Below, piece after piece: positions 38,372 to 47,366 of a stretch of 64,000 nt of DNA. The DNA comes from Geobacteraceae bacterium (GTDB lineage: Bacteria; Desulfobacterota; Desulfuromonadia; Geobacterales; Pseudopelobacteraceae): the NCBI GenBank assembly GCA_016720395.1, contig JADKKR010000001.1, forward strand, positions 248,001-312,000, given 5' to 3'. Each line of letters opens with the position of its first letter. The first letter of the stretch is position 1. Both the position numbers and the translations under genes were made by a program. The notes below the pieces were generated by a model. That model searched no databases. It saw nothing but the letters and a program-made list of their open reading frames with translations, and was not told the origin of the DNA.

Positions 38372-39436
38372 CTAAATGAGATAGTTCCAGATTCCTGTGA
38401 CAACGATGTTTATAAGGCCAAGGGGAATAAAGACCTTCCAGCCGATGTGCATCAACTGGTCGTAGCGATACCTGGGTACTGTCGCACGGAGCCACATGCA
38501 AAAGAACATCAGGAAATATACCTTGGCCACGAAGTAGACCGGACCAAGCAATGTGAACGTGGTTGCCAGCGGACCGTTCCAGCCACCCAGGAACAGAGTG
38601 GTGGTCAGGGCGCATACGGTGACCATATTGGCATATTCTGCCATGAAGAACATGGCGTACTTCATGCTCGAATATTCGGTGCAGAAACCGGAAACCAGTT
38701 CGGTTTCTGCTTCCGGAAGGTCAAAGGGGGTACGGTTGATCTCTGCTATCGAGCAGATAAAGAACATGATGAATGCGAGCGGCTGTTTGAATGCGTACCA
38801 TTCGAAACCGCCCATGCCTGATTGCAGATTGACGATCTCATTCATTGAAAGGGTGCCGGAAAGCATAAAGACCGACACGATCGCAAGTCCGGCCGACAAT
38901 TCGTACGAGATCATCTGAGCTGATGCACGCAGGCCGCCCAGCAGCGAGTACTTGCTGTTTGATGCCCAACCGGCAAGGACGATGCCGTAGACTCCCAGAG
39001 AGGACATGGCCAGGATGTACAGGACACCGACATTGATGTCATAGACTTTCCCGGAAGCCATATCGACGTAACTGGCGATCTGCAGAGGGATCTTGTAGCC
39101 GGCCACCTCGATGACTCCGCCGAAGGGGATGACAGCAAAGGTGATAAAAGCCGGAACCAGGGCGATCAGCGGCGCGATCAGAAATGCGAACGTGCTGGCC
39201 TGGGAAGGAACAATCTCTTCCTTGAAAAAGAGCTTGACTCCGTCCGCAATCGGTTGCAGTAGTCCGTGCCAACCGGTACGCATAGGTCCCAGTCGTACCT
39301 GCATATGGCCAATGATCTTGCGCTCGGCGTAGGTGGCATATGCCACAGTCAGTAGCACAAAGACAAACGCCACCAGGACCTTGGCAACCATGGCGATGTA
39401 GTACATCATCGGCAGTCCTAATATCACGATATCCAT
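38372..39436 (-). CDS. nuoH: NADH-quinone oxidoreductase subunit H
   Basis: NuoH (354 residues, eight helices) forms the quinone chamber and the first half-channel together with NuoA/J/K. The conserved loop AERKIIGHMQVRLGPMRTGW and the glutamate-rich segment EINRTPFDLPEAETELVSGF are present, as is the charged EYANM near helix 6. AAGAGGGACAG precedes the ATG. It follows nuoG by 49 bases. Confidence 0.95.
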   Translation of the reverse strand: MDIVILGLPMMYYIAMVAKVLVAFVFVLLTVAYATYAERKIIGHMQVRLGPMRTGWHGLLQPIADGVKLFFKEEIVPSQASTFAFLIAPLIALVPAFITFAVIPFGGVIEVAGYKIPLQIASYVDMASGKVYDINVGVLYILAMSSLGVYGIVLAGWASNSKYSLLGGLRASAQMISYELSAGLAIVSVFMLSGTLSMNEIVNLQSGMGGFEWYAFKQPLAFIMFFICSIAEINRTPFDLPEAETELVSGFCTEYSSMKYAMFFMAEYANMVTVCALTTTLFLGGWNGPLATTFTLLGPVYFVAKVYFLMFFCMWLRATVPRYRYDQLMHIGWKVFIPLGLINIVVTGIWNYLI

Positions 39437-39485
39437 CTGTCCCTCTTTCCTTGATGTAAAATTATTCTATTCCGTTTAAATATAG

Positions 39486-41948
39486 TTACTTGGCCAGGGT
39501 GATCCAGGTAACCGGGGCACCGCTCCAGACCTGGTTGACCGGATTGGCTCCGAAGTGATACGGGGCGAAGACCACACCCTGCGGCATGCGTGCTGAGATG
39601 TGAGCCTTGAGCTTCATGCTTCCGCCGGCAGAACTGACCGTCAGGAGATCGTTCTCGGCAAACCTGGACGCTGCCGCATCGGCCCGTGAGATTTCAACAT
39701 ATCCCTCGGGGCAGACATGCATCGGCCCTTCACCATACTGCGAGAGTGTGCCGTTATGGTACAGTGCGCTTCCGGTTACCAGTGCCAGCTTGCCCGGCTC
39801 AACAGTAACCGCAGGCGCGTTCGGCATGACAAAAGCTGGTTTGAGTTCAACCGGCGCAAACTGCCCCTCGACGCCCAGAGACGCATAGCTCATTCCCGTG
39901 TAACCGGGGACAGTTGCGGATATCTCGGCGAAGACAGAGGCCGGGGTACCTGGGGCGACTCCACCCAGTTTTGCTATCAGGGCCCCGAAGATCTCGAAAT
40001 CCGAACGGCTCTGGCCGACTTTCCTGATCGCCGGCTTGATATGCTGTACGCGGCGGTCGGTAGCAGTGAACGTGCCCTCTTTTTCGGCAAAGGAGCAGAC
40101 CGGCAGGACAACATCGGCCATTGCCGCTGTTTCGGTCAGGAACATTTCTGAAACCACCAGGAATTCAACCTTGTCCAGAGCAGCCTGCACCCTGGCATGG
40201 TCAGGATAGGATACAAGCGGGTTCTCTCCGGCGAGGAACAATGTCGTGATTGAACCGTCAGCACAGCCGTCAATTATCCGACCGGCACCGATACCGGCCT
40301 GGAAGCCCATGTCAACGGCTCCCTGGCTGTTGTTCTTTTCTGAGAGACAGAGGACTCCGCCGCCTTCTTTTCCCAGCTTGCCGGCAAGCAGAGCCAGATT
40401 GGCAACAGCGTTGGCCAAAGCTGCTGTATGACCGGGGTAGGCCTGTCCGACGGGGAACAGGATCAGCGCCTTTTCTGCTGTGGCATAGGCACTGGCCAGC
40501 AGCTTGATTTCAACAGCTGTCAATCCGCACTGGGCGGAAACCGCTTCCGGCGTGAAGGCGGCCAATTCCTTTTCCAGCGCAGCATAACCGGGAAGGGCAG
40601 CAGCTGAAGCATCCACCAGCTTATTATCCAGAATAACCTTTGCCAGCGAGTTGATGATTGCTATCTCACTGCCGGGGGTATGCACCAGTGTCCTGGCATC
40701 CGGAAGCTTGGAAAGCTTGCCGGACTTGTCGGTGAGAATCTTGAGCAGGGTACCCTTGTTCTTGACCGCCATGTTGATCTCAAAACCGACCACCGGATGC
40801 GTTTCATAGGCATCGGTCTTGATCACCAGCAGCAGGTCGCTCTTTTGTATGTCGAGTATGGTCGATGGAGACGCGGATGCCCCGAAGCTGCCGGCAAAGC
40901 CTTCCGTCAGGGCCGCATGGGCGTATCCGGCAGAGTGGTCATAATTCCCGCAGCCGGCCGTTTGCAGCAGTTGCTTGAAGACCACCAGCTCCTCATTGGT
41001 CAGACGGGCTGTGGCAAGGGCGGCCGTGGAGGCACCGGCATCCTTGAGGCGGGCGGCGACAAGCTCCAGTGCCTCGTCCCATCCTGCTTCTTCCAGTTTG
41101 CCGTTTTTTCGGACCAGAGGTTTGGTCAGACGCTTGTCGCTGTTGATGAACTGATAACCGAAGCGGCCGCGCACGCAGAGCTGGCCGTTATGGAATCCCT
41201 GGTTCTCGTCATACAGCGTGGTGAGGACCTTGTTGTCCTTGACGCCCAGAGTCAGGTTGCAGCCGGTACCGCAGTAACCGCAGACCGATTTGTTTTTGGT
41301 GAGCGACCAGAACCGGGCCTTGAACTTGAACGGCCGGGCCAGGAGCGACCCGACCGGACAGACCGAGACACAGGAACCGCAGAACTCACAATTGAGCGCT
41401 TCATCAAATTCGCAGCCGATCTTGGTCTCAATGCCGCGGCTGATGAATGTCAATGCTCCGAAACTGACGATCTCGTCACAAATACGGGCGCACTTGCCGC
41501 ACAGGACACAGCGGTTCATGTCGCGCTCGATCAGCGGATTGTTATAATCGATTTCGTGGTGGAACTTCTCATCGGTAAATCGGTTGGCATCCACCTTGTA
41601 TTCGTAGGTCAGGTTCTGCAGATCACAGTCTCCGGCCTTGTCGCACACCGGGCAGTCAATGGGGTGATTGAGCAGGAGGAGTTCGAGCACCATCTTGCGC
41701 GCCTTGACAATATCAGGGGTCGAGGTGCGGATGATCATGCCTTCTGTCACCGGGGTCGTGCAGGCCGGAATCTGGCGGCCCTTCATCTGCTCCACCTCGA
41801 CCAGGCACATGCGGCAGGCACCGAAAGGTTTCAGCTTCTTGTCGTGGCAAAGAATCGGGATAGCAATCCCGTTCAATTTGGCCGCTTCGTATATGGTAGC
41901 GGTCTTGGGGGCAGTGACCTGCTTGTCGTCTATCGTCAGATTAACCAT
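39486..41948 (-). CDS. nuoG: NADH-quinone oxidoreductase subunit G
   Basis: NuoG is the large iron-sulfur subunit of the NADH-dehydrogenase module. The 820-residue protein starts at ATG 41948 (AGAGGTTGAG site); the earlier open frame is unlike the family. In order: an N-terminal [2Fe-2S] ferredoxin domain (CHDKKLKPFGACRMCLVEVE, later IPACTTPV), the HXXXCXXCXXXXXC region (HPIDCPVCDKAGDC), a two-cluster domain (CVLCGKCARICDE and CEFCGSCVSVCPVGSL), a further CGYCGTGCNL motif at the start of the molybdopterin-oxidoreductase-like domain, and a C-terminal domain (about 740 onward) like formate dehydrogenase. It lies 62 bases after nuoF in the operon. Confidence 0.94.
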   Translation of the reverse strand: MVNLTIDDKQVTAPKTATIYEAAKLNGIAIPILCHDKKLKPFGACRMCLVEVEQMKGRQIPACTTPVTEGMIIRTSTPDIVKARKMVLELLLLNHPIDCPVCDKAGDCDLQNLTYEYKVDANRFTDEKFHHEIDYNNPLIERDMNRCVLCGKCARICDEIVSFGALTFISRGIETKIGCEFDEALNCEFCGSCVSVCPVGSLLARPFKFKARFWSLTKNKSVCGYCGTGCNLTLGVKDNKVLTTLYDENQGFHNGQLCVRGRFGYQFINSDKRLTKPLVRKNGKLEEAGWDEALELVAARLKDAGASTAALATARLTNEELVVFKQLLQTAGCGNYDHSAGYAHAALTEGFAGSFGASASPSTILDIQKSDLLLVIKTDAYETHPVVGFEINMAVKNKGTLLKILTDKSGKLSKLPDARTLVHTPGSEIAIINSLAKVILDNKLVDASAAALPGYAALEKELAAFTPEAVSAQCGLTAVEIKLLASAYATAEKALILFPVGQAYPGHTAALANAVANLALLAGKLGKEGGGVLCLSEKNNSQGAVDMGFQAGIGAGRIIDGCADGSITTLFLAGENPLVSYPDHARVQAALDKVEFLVVSEMFLTETAAMADVVLPVCSFAEKEGTFTATDRRVQHIKPAIRKVGQSRSDFEIFGALIAKLGGVAPGTPASVFAEISATVPGYTGMSYASLGVEGQFAPVELKPAFVMPNAPAVTVEPGKLALVTGSALYHNGTLSQYGEGPMHVCPEGYVEISRADAAASRFAENDLLTVSSAGGSMKLKAHISARMPQGVVFAPYHFGANPVNQVWSGAPVTWITLAK

Positions 41949-42009
41949 CTCAACCTCTGTTTCAGTGGGCTTGACTGTTCGTTCGCGTACGTTGATTAAG
42001 CTGTCTGTT

Positions 42010-43791
42010 TTATTCGAGAGCCATGAAGCGGCAGGCGTCATAGCAGGACTTGCACTTGGTGCATTTTTCCTTGTCCAGAACGGCCAGCTGCCCTTTTTCC
42101 CAGATGATCGCGTCAACCGGGCAGGCTTTTTTACAGGCTCCACACTTGACGCACTTCTCATCAACTACCTGCCACAGGAGCAGTTCCTTGCAACAGTTTG
42201 AAGGGCAGCGCTTGTCGTTAATGTGCGCCTCATACTCATCTCGGAAATAGTTGATGGTTGAGAGGATCGGGTTGGGTGCCGTCTGTCCGAGGCCGCAGAG
42301 AGAAGCCTTTTTGATGGCAAGACCCAGATCCTGCAGGGTCTCGATATCGCTTGGCTCGCCACGTCCTTCGGTGATCCTCTCGAGGATGTCGAGCATGACC
42401 TTCAGGCCGATACGACACGGTACGCACTTGCCACAGGACTCCATGCGGGTGAAATTCAGGAAGAACCTGGACACGTCAACCATACAGGTAGTCTCGTCCA
42501 TGACAACCAACCCGCCGGAGCCCATCATGGCACCGGCCTTGATCAGGGAGTCGTAGTCAACCGGGGTATCCAGGATTTCAGCAGGGATACAGCCGCCGGA
42601 AGGTCCTCCGGCCTGAACCGCCTTGAATTTACGATTGTTAGCGATGCCGCCGCAGACATCGTAGATGACCTCACGGATCTTCATTCCGGCGGGGACCTCT
42701 ACCAGACCGGTGTGCTTGACCTTGCCGGTTACGGCAAAGATCTTGGTACCTTTGGTGGTCTCGGTGCCGAGTGACGCGTACCAGTCGCCCCCCTTGTTGA
42801 TGATATGGCGGACGTTGCCAAAGGTCTCAACGTTATTGATGTTGGTCGGATGGCCCCACAGACCGCGTACGGCAGGAAACGGGGGACGGGGGCGGCTCAT
42901 GCCGCGATGCCCTTCGATGGAAGCCATCAGTGCAGTTTCTTCACCGCAGACAAAGGCTCCGGCACCCATCTTGATGCGCATGTCGAAGTCAAGGCCCCAG
43001 CCCTGAATGTTTTTGCCCAGCCAGCCCTTTTCGTAGCAGATGTCGATGGCATGCTGGAGACGCTGAACAGCCAGCGGATACTCGGCACGAACGTAGACAT
43101 ATCCGAAGTCACAGCCGATAGCGTATGCAGCAATCATCATCCCCTCGATGATGCAGAAGGGGTCGCCTTCCAGCAGCGAACGGTCCATGAATGCGCCCGG
43201 ATCGCCTTCGTCGGCGTTGCAGATCAGATACTTGTGGTCACCGGGTGAGGCCTTGCAGAAGGACCATTTCATGCCGGTGGGAAAACCGCCACCCCCGCGG
43301 CCGCGCAGACCGGACTTCTTGACCTCTTCGATGACCTCTTCAGGCTTCATGGTCTGCGTGCACTTCTCGATGGCCTTGAAGCCGTCTTCCTCTATGTAGG
43401 CATCGATGCTGTCCGGATCGATCTGGCCGCAGCCGGTCATGACAACGCGCATCTGGGCATCGACAAACTGGTTGTAGTAAGGCTTGGCCTTTCTTTTTTC
43501 CATTACCGTCTTGTTGACGATATGCTCATCGATGATCTTTTCGACCTCTTCCGGCTTGACGAAGTCATAGGTAACACGGCCCTGGTCAGGTGTTATGATA
43601 TCGACCAGAACATCGTTGGCGCACAGACCGCGGCAACCGGTCTTGATGACATCGCAGCGCTTGCCGACGACGGCATTCACGCCCTTTTCCGCCAGATGCT
43701 GTATGAAAGCCGCCTCGACCTCTCTGGCGCCCATCGAAACCCCGCCGGTACCCTGGCAGATCAGAATTTTAATTGCATCGTTTTCGCTCAT
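42010..43791 (-). CDS. nuoF: NADH-quinone oxidoreductase subunit F with extra Fe-S domains
   Basis: NuoF (593 residues) holds FMN and cluster N3 and accepts electrons from NADH. It is longer than E. coli NuoF (445). The N-terminal 100 residues are a thioredoxin-like 2Fe-2S domain whose cysteine pattern is incomplete: Cys12, Cys53 and Cys57 (TGCRGLC) remain but Gly17 takes the place of the second ligand (CQGTGG). The core has the FMN/NADH segment GLRGRGGGGFPTGMKW and the N3 ligands in ESCGKCVPCRIG. The C-terminus adds two ferredoxin clusters, CVKCGACKKACPVDAI and CTKCKSCYDACR. This layout is the one seen in NAD-reducing hydrogenase/HydB-type and some deltaproteobacterial NuoF proteins, and points to ferredoxin contact. 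Confidence 0.9.
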   Translation of the reverse strand: MSENDAIKILICQGTGGVSMGAREVEAAFIQHLAEKGVNAVVGKRCDVIKTGCRGLCANDVLVDIITPDQGRVTYDFVKPEEVEKIIDEHIVNKTVMEKRKAKPYYNQFVDAQMRVVMTGCGQIDPDSIDAYIEEDGFKAIEKCTQTMKPEEVIEEVKKSGLRGRGGGGFPTGMKWSFCKASPGDHKYLICNADEGDPGAFMDRSLLEGDPFCIIEGMMIAAYAIGCDFGYVYVRAEYPLAVQRLQHAIDICYEKGWLGKNIQGWGLDFDMRIKMGAGAFVCGEETALMASIEGHRGMSRPRPPFPAVRGLWGHPTNINNVETFGNVRHIINKGGDWYASLGTETTKGTKIFAVTGKVKHTGLVEVPAGMKIREVIYDVCGGIANNRKFKAVQAGGPSGGCIPAEILDTPVDYDSLIKAGAMMGSGGLVVMDETTCMVDVSRFFLNFTRMESCGKCVPCRIGLKVMLDILERITEGRGEPSDIETLQDLGLAIKKASLCGLGQTAPNPILSTINYFRDEYEAHINDKRCPSNCCKELLLWQVVDEKCVKCGACKKACPVDAIIWEKGQLAVLDKEKCTKCKSCYDACRFMALE

Positions 43792-43830
43792 GACTGAGTT
43801 GTCCCCTACTGGAAAGTTTCGAGCTACTGG

Positions 43831-44343
43831 CTATTTCATCGGTCTCTGGTTGTAGTCTTTGATGATTTCATCGACCTTCTGCACCGTCATGGCACCGTAG
43901 GTAGCGTCATTGACCATGGCAAGCGGCGCCATGCCGCAGGCTCCCAGGCAGGCAACCTGCTCAAAGGTATAACGAAGATCCTCAGTCGTTTCGGCGTGGC
44001 CGATATGCAGCTTGTCAAAGAAGGTCTCTACGATACGGGGAGCGCCCTGAACATGGCAGGCGGTCCCGACGCAGACCCTGATGATGAACCTGCCGCGCGG
44101 CTTGAGGTGAAACTGGGCGTAGAAGGTAAGCACGCCATAGATCTGGCTCGGGTAGACATTCAGGCGTTCAGCAATCAGATCGGCCACGACACGTGGGATG
44201 TAGCCATATTCGTCCTGAGCACCCTGAAGTACCGGCATCAGGTTTCCGGGCATGTCGATATACTTGTCGATTATCTTATTGGCAAGCGAGAGGTCTATTT
44301 CCGGTTCCTGCTCTGCAGCCTTTTGAGCAACTGCTTCACTCAT
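43831..44343 (-). CDS. nuoE: NADH-quinone oxidoreductase subunit E
   Basis: NuoE (170 residues) carries cluster N1a in a thioredoxin-like fold. The four ligands are visible as C-X4-C in CVGTACHVQG and C-X3-C in CLGACGMAP, with the family start IDKYIDMPGNLMPVLQ. It partners NuoF; standard length. AAAAGGAGAAGGCG precedes the ATG. nuoF begins 39 bases further along the operon. Confidence 0.95.
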   Translation of the reverse strand: MSEAVAQKAAEQEPEIDLSLANKIIDKYIDMPGNLMPVLQGAQDEYGYIPRVVADLIAERLNVYPSQIYGVLTFYAQFHLKPRGRFIIRVCVGTACHVQGAPRIVETFFDKLHIGHAETTEDLRYTFEQVACLGACGMAPLAMVNDATYGAMTVQKVDEIIKDYNQRPMK

Positions 44344-44429
44344 TCGCGCCTTCTCCTTTTAGTAAGAGCAATTATCTCAACTTATATCGAGTTGAAATAA
44401 TGAGCGGCTTACGTATCACGATGCGGGAG

Positions 44430-45602
44430 TTATCTGTCGATTTCACCAAGTACGATGTCCAGCGTTCCGATAACAGCTACCAGGTCGGCAATCATGGTTC
44501 CCTTGGACATCTTTTCGATGGCCTGAAGATTGACGAATGAAGGTGGCCGGATTCTCAGCCGCTCCGGCTTGTTGCCGCCGTCGCTGACGATGTAGAACCC
44601 CAGTTCCCCCTTAGGGGCCTCGACACCCTGATATACTTCCCCTTCCGGGGCAGGAAAACCTTCGGAGGCGATCTTGAAGTGATGGATCAGACCTTCGATG
44701 CTGTTGTAGACGCTTTCCTTGGGCGGATAACAGACCTGCGGACAGTCAGCCAGCACCGGTCCCGGCTTGAGTCGTTCAAGTCCCTGACGGACGATCTTGC
44801 AGGCCTCACGCATCTCCACCAGACGGACCTTGTAACGGTCAAAGGTGTCACAGTTCTCACCTACCGGTACCTGGAACTGGTATTTTTCATACCCGCCGTA
44901 GGGATTATCGCGACGAAGATCCAGGTCTACACCGGAACCACGCAGGGCCGGACCGGTAATGCCGAAATCGATGGCATCCTCGGCGGAGATGACGCCGTTT
45001 CCGATCGTACGTTTGAGCCAGATCGGGTTGGTCGTCAAAAGCCCCTCGTACTGATCAAGGTAGCCGGGCATAACGTCGATAAAGTCACTGACCTTTTTCA
45101 CAAACTCATCAGGCACATCCTGCGAGAGGCCGCCGACCCGGAAGAAGTTGGATGTCATGCGGGCACCGGAGATCAGTTCGTAAATCTCCATGATGGTTTC
45201 ACGCTCGCGGAAGGCATAGATAAAGACCGTCATGGCACCGATATCAAGGGCATGGCACGCAATCCAGACCAGATGTGACTGGAGGCGGGTCAACTCGGCC
45301 ATGATAATCCTGATCGTTTCAGCGCGCTCAGGCACCTCGACCGCCATCAGCTTTTCAACAGCCAGGATATAGCCCAGATTATTGCTCATGGGCGCCAGAT
45401 AATCGAGACGGTCGGTCAGTGGCAGTATCTGGTGGTAGGTGCGGTACTCGGAGAGTTTTTCCACTCCGCGATGCAGATAGCCGATATGAGGGGTTATCTT
45501 GGTGATAACCTCACCGTCCAGTTCGAGAACGAGCCTCAAGACCCCATGTGTACTGGGGTGCTGCGGTCCCATGTTCAGTGTCATTGTTTCGGTAGTTGCC
45601 AT
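44430..45602 (-). CDS. nuoD: NADH-quinone oxidoreductase subunit D
   Basis: NuoD (390 residues) forms the quinone-binding pocket with NuoB. The MGPQHPSTHGVLRL signature carries the conserved His of the quinone site; the C-terminus ends in DIVLGEIDR as usual. It is a separate protein here, not fused to NuoC. It lies 86 bases before nuoE, the largest gap in the operon, with an AGAAGAGGCGATAC site before its ATG. Confidence 0.95.
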   Translation of the reverse strand: MATTETMTLNMGPQHPSTHGVLRLVLELDGEVITKITPHIGYLHRGVEKLSEYRTYHQILPLTDRLDYLAPMSNNLGYILAVEKLMAVEVPERAETIRIIMAELTRLQSHLVWIACHALDIGAMTVFIYAFRERETIMEIYELISGARMTSNFFRVGGLSQDVPDEFVKKVSDFIDVMPGYLDQYEGLLTTNPIWLKRTIGNGVISAEDAIDFGITGPALRGSGVDLDLRRDNPYGGYEKYQFQVPVGENCDTFDRYKVRLVEMREACKIVRQGLERLKPGPVLADCPQVCYPPKESVYNSIEGLIHHFKIASEGFPAPEGEVYQGVEAPKGELGFYIVSDGGNKPERLRIRPPSFVNLQAIEKMSKGTMIADLVAVIGTLDIVLGEIDR

Positions 45603-45646
45603 GTATCGCCTCTTCTATGATCGAAATACAGAACAGTATAGTAAAA

Positions 45647-46135
45647 CTATGATAAGCGCCCTTTGTAGGGTTCGCGATCCGGTCCCTGCAATGGGTAGTC
45701 TTTGCGGAGCGGGTGGCCTTCCCAGTCATCGGTCATGAGAATACGGCGGAGGTCGGGGTGATTGTCAAAGGTAATGCCGAAAAGGTCAAAAACTTCCCGC
45801 TCCAGCCAGTTAGCCGTTCTCCAGACCTGCGTGGCGCTCGGGATGCGGCAGTCGGCCTCGTTTACCGGCGTCTTGATGCGCAGACGATCTTTACTGGGAA
45901 TCGAATAGAGCTGATACACCATCATGTAACGCTCTTCCTTCTTCCCGAGATAATCGACGGCGGTAAGGTCGGTCAGCAGGTTGTACTGAAGCGAATGCTT
46001 GAGGAACGAAAGGATTTCAATAATGCTGTCCTTTTTGACGGTAACCGTCACTTCACCCCTGAACTCGACTACATCAATAATTGAAGCAGCGAATTTTTCT
46101 TTCAACTGGAGTACTGCGCGATTGTTTTCTGCCAT
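45647..46135 (-). CDS. nuoC: NADH-quinone oxidoreductase subunit C
   Basis: NuoC (162 residues from the chosen start) is the 30-kDa subunit, a structural part of the peripheral arm. It has the conserved ANWLEREVFDLFGITFDNHPDLR motif and ends HPLRKDYPL. The ATG at 46135 is preferred, with AAGGG about ten bases upstream; a TTG at 46144 is also in frame and would add three residues. It is a separate gene, not fused to nuoD, and follows nuoB by 50 bases. Confidence 0.93.
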   Translation of the reverse strand: MAENNRAVLQLKEKFAASIIDVVEFRGEVTVTVKKDSIIEILSFLKHSLQYNLLTDLTAVDYLGKKEERYMMVYQLYSIPSKDRLRIKTPVNEADCRIPSATQVWRTANWLEREVFDLFGITFDNHPDLRRILMTDDWEGHPLRKDYPLQGPDREPYKGRLS

Positions 46136-46185
46136 GATATCCAACCCTTTATCTGGGATTTGAGTATGAAACCTTCTGCGAGAAA

Positions 46186-46701
46186 CTAGGCGGCAACCGT
46201 CTCGATCCGCTCACCCAAGCCAATGGCCGAACCGAAGGAGTTCTTGTCTTTCATGATCTTGTCCTGCAGCTTCATCAGGCCGAAAAGCAGTGCCTCGGGG
46301 CGCGGCGGACAACCGGGGATATAGACGTCAACCGGCAGCGCTTCATCGATCCCCTGCACGACGCTGTAGGTATCGAATATCCCGCCCGAACATGCGCAGG
46401 CACCCATGGCGATAACCCATTTCGGCTCAGGCATCTGCTCGTAGACGGTCCTGATGACCGGCAGCATCTTCTTGGTAACCGTACCTGCGATGATGATACA
46501 GTCGGACTGACGGGGAGAGGCCCGGAAGATAATGCCGAAGCGGTCAAGGTCATTATGGGAGGCACCGGTAGCCATCATCTCGATAGCGCAGCAGGCCAGA
46601 CCGAAGGTCATCGGCCAGATGGACGATTTCCGTGACCAGTTGACCAGCGCGTCCAGTGACGTGGTTATGATGTTTTCGCCAAGCGGATTGTCTACTCCCA
46701 T
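46186..46701 (-). CDS. nuoB: NADH-quinone oxidoreductase subunit B
   Basis: NuoB (171 residues) carries cluster N2, the last electron carrier before quinone. Tandem ligands CC are in [12 protein letters not shown], with the others in GACACSGG and GCPPRPE. The C-terminal tail is short. Its start overlaps the end of nuoA by ten bases, so the two are translationally coupled. AAAAAAGGAGCACTGGA precedes the ATG. Confidence 0.95.
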   Translation of the reverse strand: MGVDNPLGENIITTSLDALVNWSRKSSIWPMTFGLACCAIEMMATGASHNDLDRFGIIFRASPRQSDCIIIAGTVTKKMLPVIRTVYEQMPEPKWVIAMGACACSGGIFDTYSVVQGIDEALPVDVYIPGCPPRPEALLFGLMKLQDKIMKDKNSFGSAIGLGERIETVAA

Positions 46702-47048
46702 TCCAGTGCTCCTTTTTTCCAGACATAAATATAACCGACGAAGAGGATCACGATGAAGATTCCCATCTCAATCAGCCCGAACATGCCGAGTTTTTTGTAG
46801 AGGATCGCCCAGGGATAGAGGAACACCGCCTCGATGTCGAACAGTATGAACAGCATGGCAATCAGATAAAACTTGATCGAAAAACGCTCCTGGCCGGTCC
46901 CGACCGGTTCACAGCCGCTCTCGTAGGGAGACATTTTTAACACCGAGAACTTCTTCGGGCCGATGAGCGATGACATCACCAGCGAGACCAGGCCAAAGCC
47001 TATCGCCACAATAACCAGAAGAAGAATAGGTAAATAAGCACCGAGCAT
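46692..47048 (-). CDS. nuoA: NADH-quinone oxidoreductase subunit A
   Basis: NuoA (118 residues, three helices) is the first gene of the operon. The conserved YESGCEPVG loop and [12 protein letters not shown] segment with the essential acidic residues are present. AAGGAGGGCTATCA gives a strong ribosome binding site. The leader holds a palindromic site and a promoter (47071-47125). It overlaps nuoB by ten bases. Confidence 0.95.
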   Translation of the reverse strand: MLGAYLPILLLVIVAIGFGLVSLVMSSLIGPKKFSVLKMSPYESGCEPVGTGQERFSIKFYLIAMLFILFDIEAVFLYPWAILYKKLGMFGLIEMGIFIVILFVGYIYVWKKGALEWE

Positions 47049-47070
47049 TGATAGCCCTCCTTACTGCGTA

Positions 47071-47087
47071 CGGTATACTGTATACAA
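47071..47087. promoter_or_regulatory. Palindromic operator candidate in the nuoA leader
   Basis: The perfect inverted repeat GTATAC-T-GTATAC (47073-47085), flanked by CG and AA, lies downstream of the -10 box at 47097-47102 and 23 bases before the nuoA start. Its half-sites resemble GntR/FadR-family operators. A repressor bound there would block the nuo transcript. Confidence 0.5.
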
Positions 47088-47096
47088 ACGCTGAAA

Positions 47097-47125
47097 TAAA
47101 TAGGTTATTTGAATCCCTTTGTCAA
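47097..47125 (-). promoter_or_regulatory. Sigma-70-like promoter of the nuo operon
   Basis: On the minus strand TTGACA (47120-47125) and TATTTA (47097-47102) are 17 bp apart. The -35 is perfect and the -10 is moderate. The next 50 bases contain the palindrome and the nuoA ribosome binding site. Confidence 0.6.
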
Positions 47126-47366
47126 GGAGTTTTTCCGTGTTTTTTTCGTAGAATTGTCCTTGTGGAACAAATACACATGGCAGCACAATATGTTGTTATT
47201 ATTATATTTTTGTTTTAATTGACCAATAGTTGACCACGCAGGCAATCACCACGCCTGCATGCACGCAGCAAATATCGTCAATGATTGACATGACTGGGTC
47301 CGATATGCTAACCAAGAGGCTTCTTTCTGCCTGCACCGCCCCAATTCCCCCACAAAGGAGTTCGAA

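Larger units (their letters stand above)
47049..47366. other. Divergent regulatory gap between nuoA and hemL
   Basis: These 318 bases hold no gene. Features from the nuo side: a palindrome (47071-47087), the nuo promoter (47097-47125), a very AT-rich run (about 47180-47230), a direct repeat TTGACCA-N4-TTGACCA (about 47218-47235), and an inverted repeat GCAGGC / GCCTGC (47238-47258). TTGACA at 47285-47290 could be a -35 for hemL, but I see no good -10 at the right distance. Confidence 0.6.
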
